A stretch of 64,000 nt of DNA from Dolomedes plantarius (Eukaryota > Arthropoda > Arachnida > Araneae > Dolomedidae): contig OU015498.1 in NCBI GenBank assembly GCA_907164885.2, positions 93,074,233 to 93,138,232 on the forward strand, read 5' to 3'. The notes below the pieces were generated by a model, which had not been told where the DNA came from, did not search any database, and worked only from the letters and a program-made list of their open reading frames with translations. Numbering within the stretch: position 1 is the stretch's first letter; every line of letters starts with the position of its first letter. A program made the translations under genes and the position numbers. Below, in pieces: positions 50,067-60,240 of this stretch.

Positions 50067-50413
50067 AGCATTAGCTGTTTCAAGAGGAGAACAGTAATTT
50101 ATTACACATGATTCATTTCACATTTAGACAGGGAAAATTCAAATCATTTCGATTTTGTTATACATATTTTTTACCAAATACAAATAATTTTTTATAATTT
50201 CTTTACGGGTACAATAAATTTACTTCTAGCTATTATCGAGCAATCAAATTGCTATCTTTGTCGGTACTTTTATTTAATTTCGAAGTTGTTAAGCTTTGAA
50301 GGAATTTCGGAAAATCAATGCTTTAAAATCTAAGCTAAGGTTCTCGAAAACCTAGGTTCTAATTTAATCAAACGATAGGAAATTTCAACCTTTCAATTTA
50401 AAAATACAAGAAA

Positions 50414-50846
50414 AATAATTACAAGATAAAAAGAACTTTTTATATACCATGTTTTTAAATTTTCTATTGAGTCATATAAACTTTACAATTCTATGTGTAC
50501 ATAAATACTTTTTAAAAAATTTTTTGATGAATTATCCCATCAACTTGAAAGAAAATGAAGTCAATTGGAAATTAACTTGCGTTTAACTTTTCGTTCCCGT
50601 CCCGGCTAATAGATGACTGCACCAGTCTACGAAACAAAATTAACTGAAAATAACTGAAAATCAATTTAATTCTGCTTAAAGATGGCTAAAAGTATTTAAA
50701 AAATGCATTGTCATTGTGTTCTGAGCTATTCTAAAAGTTTCAAATGTCTAGCTAGTCGGGAAGTTGGTTAAAAATCGATTGCAAGATTTGTACTGGACAA
50801 ACACACACACAAACAAGAAAGCAAGTTAATAAAAACATGGTAATAA
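50414..50846 (+). repeat. Dispersed direct repeat, copy 2 (433 bp)
   Basis: A second copy of 48223-48651. The two copies bracket the proposed promoter and exon 1 of the HMG-box gene. Confidence 0.8.
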
Positions 50847-51342
50847 ATATTTTCCTACAAATTTCTATATTTTAGAATTAACGTGCTTGACAAATTTATA
50901 GGCTTAGTATGAGATTCAAAAATTAATTATTTTAAGTCAAAAATGTATTTAAAATCTGTATTATATTATAAATATATTTTATTAAAATGATTTTTTATTA
51001 TAATATAACTATATTTTATCGAAATTGTTAAAAAAAATTATTTCATAGTTTGTTATTATAAGAGGTTGGGACAATTAATTGGGTCTGATTACAAAATTTA
51101 GTGAAAACTTTAGACAAAATTCCTGTCTAACAAACATGTACAAACATGTACATTATGAAGAATAACCCAATGGTTTTTAACGTAAATGTGGCACGAAGAT
51201 TATAAGAGCAAATCATATTTATTTATTCGAATCAGAATTTAGAGGTTTTTTAACTATTAATTTTAATATGTGTGTAAAACAGCTTTATTTTATGGGTAAT
51301 TCCTCAACACAAACAAATATATATCTACATCTATATCTATCT
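50847..51342. other. AT-rich DNA upstream of the gene, no feature seen
   Basis: No ORF or repeat could be supported apart from a (TATC)n patch at 51322-51348 next to the hAT MITE. Confidence 0.35.
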
Positions 51343-51350
51343 ATCTAATC

Positions 51351-51655
51351 CAGGGGTGGCCAACCTTTTATGGAAGAATGCCACTATCTGAAAAAAAAAT
51401 ATGCGTGCCACTTCCAACTTTTCCAACATACAAAAAATATAAAAAGGTGCGTTATTATAGGGTAGCTGTTATAGGCTAAAAGGTGCATATATTTCTGCGA
51501 TGTTAATTTCAGTAGCGTATGAGTAGGGTTTTTACAGATTTTGACAAATTATTATTTTTTCAAATTTCTTAATTTTTCAATAAGTCTCCGCGTGCTACTG
51601 TTGAAACGCCGCCGTGCCACACTGTGGCACGCGTGCCGCGGGTTGGCCACCCCTG
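51351..51655. mobile_element. hAT MITE (305 bp) with perfect 8-bp target duplication
   Basis: The ends CAGGGGTGGCCAACC and GGTTGGCCACCCCTG are exact inverts. Both flanks are atctaatc (51343-51350 and 51656-51663). The interior has a second inverted pair (GTGCCAC motifs). Confidence 0.92.
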
Positions 51656-52218
51656 ATCTAATCGAACCAGGTGTCACCGACTTATGGTTGATTTAGGGTT
51701 GTACAGGCACGTAAAGGGAACGTAACGGGAACGAGCCGAGCCCGAGCGCCGGATGCATGTATTTATACAGAGACGGGAGTGGAAAGTGGCGGGAACGTTT
51801 TTCATTTAGTCTTGAAAGATTTGTAACGTCATGGCGCGGTTTCATTTTTCAGTTAAAGATTTAGCCATTATTACACTTTTGTTAGAGGAGGAGGAAGAGG
51901 AGGAGGAAGAGGAGAGCCAGGGCCATGCTTAGGGGTGGACAAACTGGGTAACCGCCCAGGGCCACCATTTTTATTTCTCATAGCAACACTTTTCTTAATG
52001 TTACGGGTTTTTAAAGAAATCCCTCATTTTTCGCAGTTTCTATAATTCAACTTATAAAAATATATATGTTTCGATTTTTTGTAAAGAATCGCAGAAAGAA
52101 TCTTAATTGACAAACTACCCTTTTGTTTCGAAAAATTTCTCGGTTAAAAAAACATGATTTATCTTCAATTCAGTTATAGTAAACCCTTGATGATCAATCC
52201 TTTTTTTCAATATCAGTT

Positions 52219-52655
52219 TATAGAGAATCTATGCTCACTTCTACCCAGACTTGGGTGTATATAATTTGAAGTGGCACTCTATTTGAATTTGAAGCAAACA
52301 CAGTTTATACATGAAACAATGTTTATTGAATTCGTTGCACATATAATTTCTTTTACAGCAATAAGCATGAGTACTACTTGTACGGAATGTATAAACACAG
52401 CTTTCAAGAACAATATATTTTTATACTCACGAACAGTAAGTCAAACCAGCAGTACTGCCATGTAAACTTCTGGCCCGCTAAGCACTAGCGCAGAATAACA
52501 CCTTTTCAACCTTAACAACCTCTCCTTTTTTTCATTAATGACGCTGCGTGGTATTTATACTAAGCGCGTATGCCGAAATTAGCATATCTAAAGCAGCTTC
52601 TTTAATTCACTCAAAAGTTCGATTCTTGTGAATCGAATCTTGTGTATACCTTACA
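52219..52655 (-). mobile_element. Solo LTR of the gag-only retrotransposon family
   Basis: The 437 bases match the two LTRs at 54464-54898 and 57620-58054, with scattered differences. On the minus strand it starts TGTAAGG and ends GATTCTCTATA. The flanks are both agtt (52215-52218, 52656-52659), the same 4-bp target duplication length as the full element. Confidence 0.9.
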
Positions 52656-52883
52656 AGTTTCTACTATCTGTAAGTCACTACATACAGTCATTTGAAGAAT
52701 TATAAACCGTTTTGTCGGACTTTGTTCGTTTTCACGGAATAGTTGCAAACTGAGAAAAACGTGAACATATCCTTGTGAACGAATACTAATACCATTTGGT
52801 CAAATGTTTGGTCTATTCAAAGCAAACAATAGACAATACATTTCTCCAGGGAGTGTAAGACAAATAAGTAAATGCGCTCCAAA

Positions 52884-53158
52884 CAGGACCGCCCAGAGAC
52901 TTTACGGGGCCTGGGGCAAACTTCTGTTGGAAGGACCAAGAAATCTGATTAATCGAAAAAAATTTTTGAAATTTTTTTTTTGGGGGGGGCCCTTTTTTCA
53001 GGAGATTAGTTTGAATTTTGAACTACGGTACAAGTTTCAGAATTTCCTTTTGGAGGAAATCTAATAAATAATTTTTTAAAAATTTTTTGGGGCCCCTCCG
53101 GAGTTGGGGGCTTGGGGCAAAGTGTCCAAGTTGCCCCCCCCCCCTCTGGGCAGCCCTG
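52884..53158. mobile_element. hAT MITE (275 bp) with perfect 8-bp target duplication
   Basis: The ends CAGGACCGCCCAGAG and CTCTGGGCAGCCCTG are inverted with one mismatch. Both flanks are gctccaaa (52876-52883 and 53159-53166). The interior is rich in G/C runs near both ends. Confidence 0.9.
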
Positions 53159-53975
53159 GCTCCAAACCTGTTGGGAAGAAAGGTGTGTGAAGGCTGAAGG
53201 AGTGAGGTAAACAAAACATGGCTTTTACTTGTTCTCTCTATCATTATAATGGATTTTATTTCCCACTTTTCCCACAAGAATTGAAAATATTACAAAGCAG
53301 GTACAATCAGAATACTTTGAATACGGATTGTACGCCTGTCCTCCTTGGCACTTATTTCTAATGAAAATGATCTCTCATCATCTTTGGACTTTTCACTTTT
53401 AATATACAATTTTGCTGCTCAGAAAGCAAGAAAAATTGCTTTATAACCAACAAATCCATTCATGTAAGTATTTGTTTTTAACAATTTACACTTTCTAAAT
53501 CGTGTAAATAATTTTTCCATTGTTTCATTATTCATACAAATTGATAAATTTTATATTTTATTGGACCAATTGTAATTTGAAGTATAATTTTCTCCTATTG
53601 CCTTCCGAATTGTCATTTTGAACTTTGGATTCATGTATTTTGATGGGCCAAATCGTACAAAACCTCTCACCAGCTGAATGAGTTTTCATCATCCATATTA
53701 AATATCAAACATAAATAACAATATGTAAATTATATCTTTTATATCCACTTTTTACTTTCTGCCATGAACGAGAGACGGCCGAGCAGTGAACGACTTCATG
53801 CTTCGAATCGTTGGCGCCGATTCTCGGCCGGTAATCGGCCGAGAATCGGACGTGTCACGGAGCAGTATAAACAGTTCCATTGAAATACAGGGAGGAAATG
53901 ATTACAACGACTCGTCGCGCGCTCGGATCGTTCCCGTTACGTTCCCTTCTCGTGCCAGTATAAGGGTCGATTTAA

Positions 53976-54160
53976 GGTCGTCATAAGCACCAAAGTCGTT
54001 GTCACGAATATTAATTACGTGGTGCAACTAAATCAAATCCACATAGCGAACAGATACATAGTTCACTGGAACTAAACAATAAACTAAAACAATGGAACTA
54101 AAAGTTTCAAATGTCTAACTAGTCGGGAAGTTAGTTAAAAATAGATTGCAAGGTTTGTAC
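53976..54160 (+). repeat. Composite of two dispersed repeats
   Basis: The first part (to about 54085) matches 49347-49455. The second (from about 54100) matches the last 80 bases of the 429-bp repeat at 48223 and 50414. The order here is direct and adjacent. Confidence 0.65.
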
Positions 54161-54463
54161 TGGGTGGAAACACGAGACGAGATTGAAGACACGATTATGC
54201 AATGCCTTTTTAAACAATTTATTGTAGTAGTTGGGGAGATGCTTCTCAGTCCAACGCTGATGAGCGACTAAGGCCGTCTGCACACGGGGCAACTCAAAAG
54301 AAACTGATAACTGACTCAAATCACAAACCAGTCCGTGATGAGTCGCAACCTATGTAATTGAATAGAGCCACGCACACGACGCAACTGGTTACAAACCCGT
54401 CGGACGGGTTTGTAACCAGTTGCGTCGTGTGCGTGGCTCTATTCAATTACATAGGTTGCGACT

Positions 54464-54898
54464 TATAGACAATCTATGCTCACTTCTACCCAGACTTGGG
54501 TGTATATAATTTGAAGTGGCACTCTATTTGAATTATATACAAACACAATTTATACATGAAACAATGTTTATTGGATTCATTGCACATATAATTGGCTTTT
54601 ACAGCAATAAGCATGCGTACTACTTGTACGGAATGTAAATACAGCTTTTAAGGACAATATATTTTTATACTCACGAACAGTAAGTCAAACCAGCAGTACT
54701 GCCACGTAAACTTCTGGCCCGTAAAGCACTAGCGCAGGATAACACCTTTTCAACCTTAACAACAACTCCCTTTTTCATTAATGACGCTGCGTGGTATTTA
54801 TACTAAGCGCGTATGCCAAAATTAGCATATCTGAAGCAGCTTCTTTAATTCACTCAAAAGTTCGATTCTTGTGAATCGAATCTTGTGTATACCTTACA
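54464..54898 (-). repeat. 3' LTR of the gag-only retrotransposon
   Basis: 435 bases, starting TGTAAGG at 54898 on the minus strand. The close identity to the 5' LTR indicates a fairly recent insertion. Confidence 0.9.
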
Positions 54899-55426
54899 CT
54901 GGCCTCCCTCGAAAAAAAAAATTAGGTAACTGAGGTCTGAACGGCTTCAGTTAACTAATTGAAAACGCGTGCTGGTCTGACTTTTGACATAATGGGTGGC
55001 AAAGCCAAAAAACCTTCCACACGTTGTGTGGGGGAAAAACGCCACTACCATTTTACAAAACTAACCCCGAAGGGTCCAGGTGACACCATTACACAGTGGA
55101 TTTGCAGAGTTGCGGATACTGGGCTGGCCAACTGCGCCCTAAAATATCTATTTTAATTAAAAGTGACAACACAATTGCACAGCATGACATTTCTTGACTG
55201 TATCTGCTCTCCCCCAATTTATAATGTACATGTGTTATGATTTGTGAAGTTAGTATGTTAGTTGTTTGTTATCTGTAGTTAGTATGTATTTTTTTTCACT
55301 ACATGTCCCCTTCAAAAATTTATAAAACAATATGCCGTTTTTTTTTTCAGTGGCTCACTCCTTCCCCTCAAAATGTTTACACAGTATCTACAATGGGGAA
55401 CTTCAAACCAATTTGGTTCGATTTTA

Positions 55427-57484
55427 TTAAAGGGTGGGAGTTAGAATAAGAAAGTTGATACAAGACTTGTTCCTCATGAATGCAGCAACTTCACTGCACC
55501 AGTTTGTCCAATCCGCTGAACCTCTCTTGATGGTCGCAGTCCTAGTAAAGGGGTTCGTTGACCGTGTGGGCATCCTTCGTGCAGCAGGTCGTAGGTCCTG
55601 AGGCGCTGGTCCGGCTTGACGATGGACAGGAGGTCTCTTGGGAGGAGGCCAACCTTGCTGGGCGGCTGATATCTTGCGTTCCCTGTACTTATGCAAAGGA
55701 GCTTTAAAATTGTCATTCTTCCTTTTCATAACCTTGTGTACCTTATGTGTGCCACGTTCATCCTTAGATGGAGGTTTTGTAGTGCACACTTTACTTTTCT
55801 TCGTACTTTTGCTTGTATCGGTATTAGATTTTAATGCAGATTCTATTTTTTGAAACTTATACGCCGCACCAACGTGTTTAGTAACTGGCTTTATCTCGCT
55901 GCTTGTGTCATGTTTTTCAACAACCTGACTCTGTTTTTCGTATTTGTGCTTATACGACTTCTTGTTTACCGCCTTAATTACTACAGTATTTGCAGTTTTA
56001 ATGCTGGAACCTGAAGGCTCTTTTTCACGTTTTTTATCCCCCTTAACTTTAGTTTTATCCTCTTTTGACGAAAAAGTTTCTTTGAAACTTGCGACATCAG
56101 AATCGTTATCATTTAAATTCTTTAACACTGCTTCAGTTTTAGGAAGATTAAGCTTTTCGTACTCGTGCGTTTTATTGCAAACTTTCTCTATAACTTCCGA
56201 AGCATCAGCTAAACTACCTACAGTATAACTCTGTGTCAACTTTTCATCCTGATTCTCAGTCTGGTTTTCATGTACTTTATTTAAAACCATATTATCAACC
56301 TGGCCTACACAATCCCCATTCGGCTGGAAACTTGAAATAATATCATCACCTAGCAAGTTCCTACTATCGTTTAAAGAATTTTTATTGTCGTCAACTAATA
56401 AGTATTCACTAACTTCCGTAACGCATACTTCGTCATCTACTAAATTTCCTTCATTAACAGATGTGTGAATATCATCTAAAATATCAGGTATAGCATCAAT
56501 AATATCAGGTATAGCATTAATAATATCAGGTATAGCATTAATAGAAGTGTCCGATGATTTATTTTCTAAACCACTAGCATTAGTATCGGCCCTATTTTCA
56601 GAAATTTGTACTGGAATTACCTCATCATTCCAGCTAGACTCACTTTCTTTATAAGCCACAAAAATACCCTGACTTTCACTATTCTCAAAATAATGATTAC
56701 TGCTCGGACAAAATAATACATTTGACCAAACAGTTTCAACAGGTTGAACCATATCATGTGAATCAACTTGCCAGTGCAAGTAAGGTGCTTGCATATTTTC
56801 TTTAAGTGCACTTATTTCATTATAACGCCGTGCGCTTCTATTATTTTGCCTGCGGTACTGCTTACGCTGCTGGTTTGAAACTCGCGAAAAATTTTGTCGC
56901 GGTTGTATAAAATCTCTCGTACCTGAATGACGGTGAGGGGTAGCGAAGAAATGTCTATTGTCATATTTAGCTAAAGCTTGAAGGAGGGTAACCTTGCTTG
57001 TAATTGTTTGATTATCTAAAAAATCTTGAACACTTGGCTTCAAACGTTGGATAACTATTTTTAAGATTACCGCTTCCGTTAACTCTTCTAAATATTCCTC
57101 ACACTTGGAAATCTTTTCCGTAGCAAAATCTAACGCAGACTGACCTTCACGTTGCCTTAGCGAATAAATTTCCGCTTCAATTTCACTTTGATTAAAGGTC
57201 TTTGGAAAAACACTAAGAAACTGTTGCTTGAATGACAAATAGTCAAAAATCAGATTACTGCTTTGCATACACGTGTACCACTGATATGCACTACCTCTTA
57301 AAGCGGCTAGAGCAATTTTAAGTTTATCCCCCTCTGGGGTGCATTGTTGCTGAAAGTAATGCTCAATTTTCTTTAGGAATTGGCTTGAGGGGCCGCCATT
57401 GAAGGTGGCTTCGAATGGCGCAATTTGCTGAACCATAATTACCCGAGGAAAATTTCCAGCAGGATTTTGTTCTACAACACTCAT
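55427..57484 (-). CDS. Gag polyprotein of the gag-only LTR retrotransposon (685 aa)
   Basis: The first ATG lies about 135 bases inside the 5' LTR. Residues 30-175 fit a retrotransposon gag (capsid) domain: ALRGSAYQWY, FKQQFLSVFP and SLRQREGQSALDF are in the usual order. There is no CCHC zinc knuckle; an Arg/Gln/Asn-rich patch at 195-222 (RQNNRSARRY) may bind RNA instead. Residues 225-480 are acidic and low-complexity, with a short tandem (NAIPDII, three times). Residues 490-640 are Lys/Ser-rich. The frame is fully open, suggesting a young copy or selection. The capsid could form particles carrying its own RNA, with enzymes supplied in trans; this is inference. Confidence 0.75.
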   Translation of the reverse strand: MSVVEQNPAGNFPRVIMVQQIAPFEATFNGGPSSQFLKKIEHYFQQQCTPEGDKLKIALAALRGSAYQWYTCMQSSNLIFDYLSFKQQFLSVFPKTFNQSEIEAEIYSLRQREGQSALDFATEKISKCEEYLEELTEAVILKIVIQRLKPSVQDFLDNQTITSKVTLLQALAKYDNRHFFATPHRHSGTRDFIQPRQNFSRVSNQQRKQYRRQNNRSARRYNEISALKENMQAPYLHWQVDSHDMVQPVETVWSNVLFCPSSNHYFENSESQGIFVAYKESESSWNDEVIPVQISENRADTNASGLENKSSDTSINAIPDIINAIPDIIDAIPDILDDIHTSVNEGNLVDDEVCVTEVSEYLLVDDNKNSLNDSRNLLGDDIISSFQPNGDCVGQVDNMVLNKVHENQTENQDEKLTQSYTVGSLADASEVIEKVCNKTHEYEKLNLPKTEAVLKNLNDNDSDVASFKETFSSKEDKTKVKGDKKREKEPSGSSIKTANTVVIKAVNKKSYKHKYEKQSQVVEKHDTSSEIKPVTKHVGAAYKFQKIESALKSNTDTSKSTKKSKVCTTKPPSKDERGTHKVHKVMKRKNDNFKAPLHKYRERKISAAQQGWPPPKRPPVHRQAGPAPQDLRPAARRMPTRSTNPFTRTATIKRGSADWTNWCSEVAAFMRNKSCINFLILTPTL

Positions 57485-57607
57485 TTTTTAAATAGTATAT
57501 AAGTACTTGCAACAATTTTATCAATATACGTACACAGTACACAGTTTTTAATTTCAATTATGTTCTTCGTTACAAATTTAACGCTAACTACCAGGGTATA
57601 TATATTT

Positions 57608-57618
57608 TTCGGGCGCCA
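57608..57618 (-). promoter_or_regulatory. Primer binding site (lysine tRNA type)
   Basis: TGGCGCCCGAA starts two bases inside the 5' LTR. TGGCGCC is the complement of the 3' end of many lysine tRNAs and is a widely used retroelement PBS. The match falls off after 11 bases. Confidence 0.7.
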
Positions 57619-57619
57619 G

Positions 57620-58054
57620 TATAGAGAATCTATGCTCACTTCTACCCAGACTTGGGTGTATATAATTTGAAGTAGCACTCTATTTGAATTATATACAAAC
57701 ACAATTTATACATGAAACAATGTTTATTGGATTCATTGCACATATAATTGGCTTTTACAGCAATAAGCATGCGTACTACTTGTACGGAATGTAAATACAG
57801 CTTTTAAGGACAATATATTTTTATACTCACGAACAGTAAGTCAAACCAGCAGTACTGCCACGTAAACTTCTGGCCCGTAAAGCACTAGCGCAGGATAACA
57901 CCTTTTCAACCTTAACAACAACTCCCTTTTTCATTAATGACGCTGCATGGTATTTATACTAAGCGCGTATGCCAAAATTAGCATATCTGAAGCAGCTTCT
58001 TTAATTCACTCAAAAGTTCGATTCTTGTGAATCGAATCTTGTGTATACCTTACA
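57620..58054 (-). repeat. 5' LTR of the gag-only retrotransposon
   Basis: On the minus strand it runs from TGTAAGGTATACACAAG at 58054 to GATTCTCTATA at 57620. It is the same length as its partner at 54464-54898; single differences were noticed, for example TATAGAGAATC against TATAGACAATC at the end. Confidence 0.9.
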
Positions 58055-58299
58055 GACTCATCACGGATTGTGATTTGAGTCAGTTATCAGTTTCTTTTGA
58101 GTTGCCCCGTGTGCAGACGGCCTAACTGACAACATGTAGCGACGCACCATGCAGCCCACCCTGAAAGCTTTAAGAGCTTTCAAAATTACAACTAAACATG
58201 AAGATGTCTGAAAGAAAAAAGAACAGAATCATTAACTAACAAAAACAATAATGAATTGAAATACAAAACACGTAAATGAGAGTTGATGAAATTATCTTG

Positions 58300-59803
58300 T
58301 TAAAGTTTGCATAGTTTTGCCACAGCTCGTGACAACATGCCATCCGCAGTTTTTAATGTTACAACTCGAACTTTCCCATCATGTCCAGGATGCACAGAGG
58401 TAACTCTACCGAGTTTCCGTTTCGTGGGAGGTAGTTTGTCATCTACAATGAGGACAAGATCACCACAAGTTCTCTTTTGATTGCTGCCATTTGGATCGTT
58501 GCTGCAGTTGAAGAACGTATTCTTTCTTCCATCGATTCCAAAAATGTTGGACGAGGTTTTGTGTTAACTGCCATCTGGAAAGCCTGTTCATCTTTGTTGT
58601 GCTGTAGTCTTGCTCGGGTATAGCTGTAAGAGGTTCACCAGCTATAAAGTGTCCAGGAGTTAATGCTGTTAAATCGTTGGGATCCTTGGACAATGGTGAT
58701 AGGGGTCGTGAGTTCAGACAAGCTTCTATTTGTGTGAATACTTTATAAAGTTCCTCGAAGGTCAGTGTTACGTTGGAGACAATTTTTCTGAGATGTTGCT
58801 TCACACATTTTATGTTAGATTCCCAAAGTCCTCCCATGTGAGGAGCACTTGGCGGATTAAAGTGCCATTCGATTCCGTTTTCGCTTAAATAACGTGACAC
58901 TCCATCATTATGTTTATACGATCTGAGAAGTAATGCGAGTTCAGCTTTTAATTTACGATTGGCCCCAATGAAGTTAGAGCCACAATCACTATACATGTGT
59001 GAGCACTTTCCTCGACGACTGACAAATCTCTTGAGGGCTGCGATGAAACTATCAGTCGTCACGTCCCTGACGAGTTCCAGATTAATTGCCTTTGTTGCAA
59101 AACATATGAACAGAGCTAAATACGCTTTTGAACTTTTTTCTCTAGTAGATTTTGAAATTTTTACAGAAAAAGGTCCGCAGTAGTCAACACCACAATGTGT
59201 GAATGGTCGGGATGGGTTTACGCGTGAAGCCGGTAAATCACCCATTTGTTGTGTTAGGTGTTGAGCTCGATGCCGCTGACAAACTACACAATTGGCAATG
59301 ATTCCACGAATAGCTGACCTGGCTGAAACAATCCAAAATTGCTGTGTCAAACATGCTTGCATTAATTGAGCACCGGCGTGTAAATTTTTCAAATGAATAT
59401 CTTGTAAAATCAATTTTGTTAGAAGATGTTCCTTAGGCAGGAGAACAGGGCACTTCTGTGATTCTGAAACATTCGCATGTCTTAACCTGCCGCCCACCTT
59501 TAACAATCCCTCGTGTAACACTGGATTGAGAGACAATATTTTGCTCTTCGCAGCAAGTGGTTTAGATTTTTGTAAAGCCTCTAATTCCGCACTAAAACTT
59601 TCTGCTTGAGTCTTTCTGACCCACAACATTAAGGCATGGTTAAGTTCCGAGGCAGTGAGAAATTCAAGATTTCTTTCATTTAACGGTAATTTATAGTTTT
59701 TACTGAACCGACAACAGTATGCCGTCACTCGTTTTAGCCTTGATAAAGAAGAATATTTTTGCAGAAGATCAAAATCATTGGGTTCTTTCATTGTTTGAGT
59801 CAC
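58300..59803 (-). pseudogene. BEL/Pao integrase and C-terminal domain
   Basis: An HHCC zinc-binding region (HLKNLHAGAQ ... CVVCQRH) is followed by the catalytic core with VDYCGPF, MYSDCGSNFIG and WESNIKCVKQHL, giving the D, D and E positions. It is open to about 58480. A 1-base frameshift near 58475 then moves the DUF5641-like C-terminus (DLVLIVDDKLPP, LGRVTSVHPG) to another frame, which ends at TAA 58302-58300. Confidence 0.85.
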
Positions 59804-60240
59804 TAGACTTGTTATTCTTTTTTCTTCCCGTTTGAGTTCTATTTCATTATCTTCAGTACATGTGGGTTCGTGAGAAATGCATTCAATTTTATTAAGAAAT
59901 GGTGGTCCGTTCTACCATAGATCATGGTTTCAAAGTTCGCTTGGACTTATACCGCGAGAGGCGCAATCTGCTGGGTTTTCCAAACTTGGTACATAATGCC
60001 AGATTGCATTTGGCACGAATTCGTTAATTTGTGCAACACGATTGGCTACGAATGTTTTCCACCTATTAGCAGGCGAATCTAACCACACGAGAACGATTGT
60101 GGAATCACACCAGCAGCACTCGAATGAAAGGCTTGTGCCAGAAATTAACACTGACATCAATTTGGCTAACAAATGAGCTCCGCATAATTCCAATCTAGGT
60201 AACGTTAATTTTTTTAATGGAGCTACCCTTGATTTAGATG
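59804..60240 (-). pseudogene. BEL/Pao RNase H region and linker
   Basis: LELCGAHLLAKLM, CCWCDSTIVLVWL and NPADCASRG are the usual motifs of this part of BEL pol. Two in-frame stops occur near 59932 and 59914; the second replaces the Trp of a GCW-like LW motif. The frame then stays open into the integrase. Confidence 0.75.

Larger units (their letters stand above)
51704..53958. mobile_element. TIR element of unknown class (2.25 kb) carrying nested insertions
   Basis: The left CAGGCACGTAAAGGGAACGT and right ACGTTCCCTTCTCGTGCCAG ends are inverted, continuing through AACGGGAACGA. TA lies on both sides. A solo LTR (52219-52655) and a hAT MITE (52884-53158) are inserted inside. A (GAG)n patch is at 51890-51915. 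No transposase ORF is visible. Confidence 0.55.
54464..58054 (-). mobile_element. Gag-only LTR retrotransposon, 3.59 kb, complete ends
   Basis: Two 435-bp LTRs (57620-58054 and 54464-54898) flank a 2.72-kb interior. The target duplication is gact (54460-54463 and 58055-58058). Next to the 5' LTR is a primer binding site, and next to the 3' LTR a purine-rich GAGGGAGG (about 54903-54911, minus strand). The interior has one long ORF, a gag, and no protease, reverse transcriptase, RNase H or integrase. It must have been moved by enzymes from another element. The 4-bp duplication and PBS fit Ty3/Gypsy-type elements. Confidence 0.85.
54272..58122. mobile_element. Palindromic Harbinger-like MITE (about 256 bp) split by an LTR element
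   Basis: The left part 54272-54463 and right part 58055-58122 together form a long palindrome: GGCCGTCTGCACACGGGGCA on one side, its invert on the other, centred near 54398 (CAAACCCGTCGGACGGGTTTG). TAA flanks the ends (54269-54271, 58123-58125), as in the MITEs at 26725 and 46148. The LTR element at 54464-58054 sits in the right arm and has duplicated gact. Confidence 0.85.

Noticed and set aside
53786..53986. 66-codon ORF at the right end of the 51704-53958 element
   Set aside because: It is produced by the inverted end sequence and has no similarity to a transposase.
55638..56228. Plus-strand ORFs opposite gag
   Set aside because: They are antisense shadows of the 685-codon gag frame, with no motif of their own.
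54157..58290. Definite BEL 3' LTR split by the MITE
   Set aside because: TG and CA candidates exist, but without a 5' LTR in the window to compare, the borders cannot be supported.
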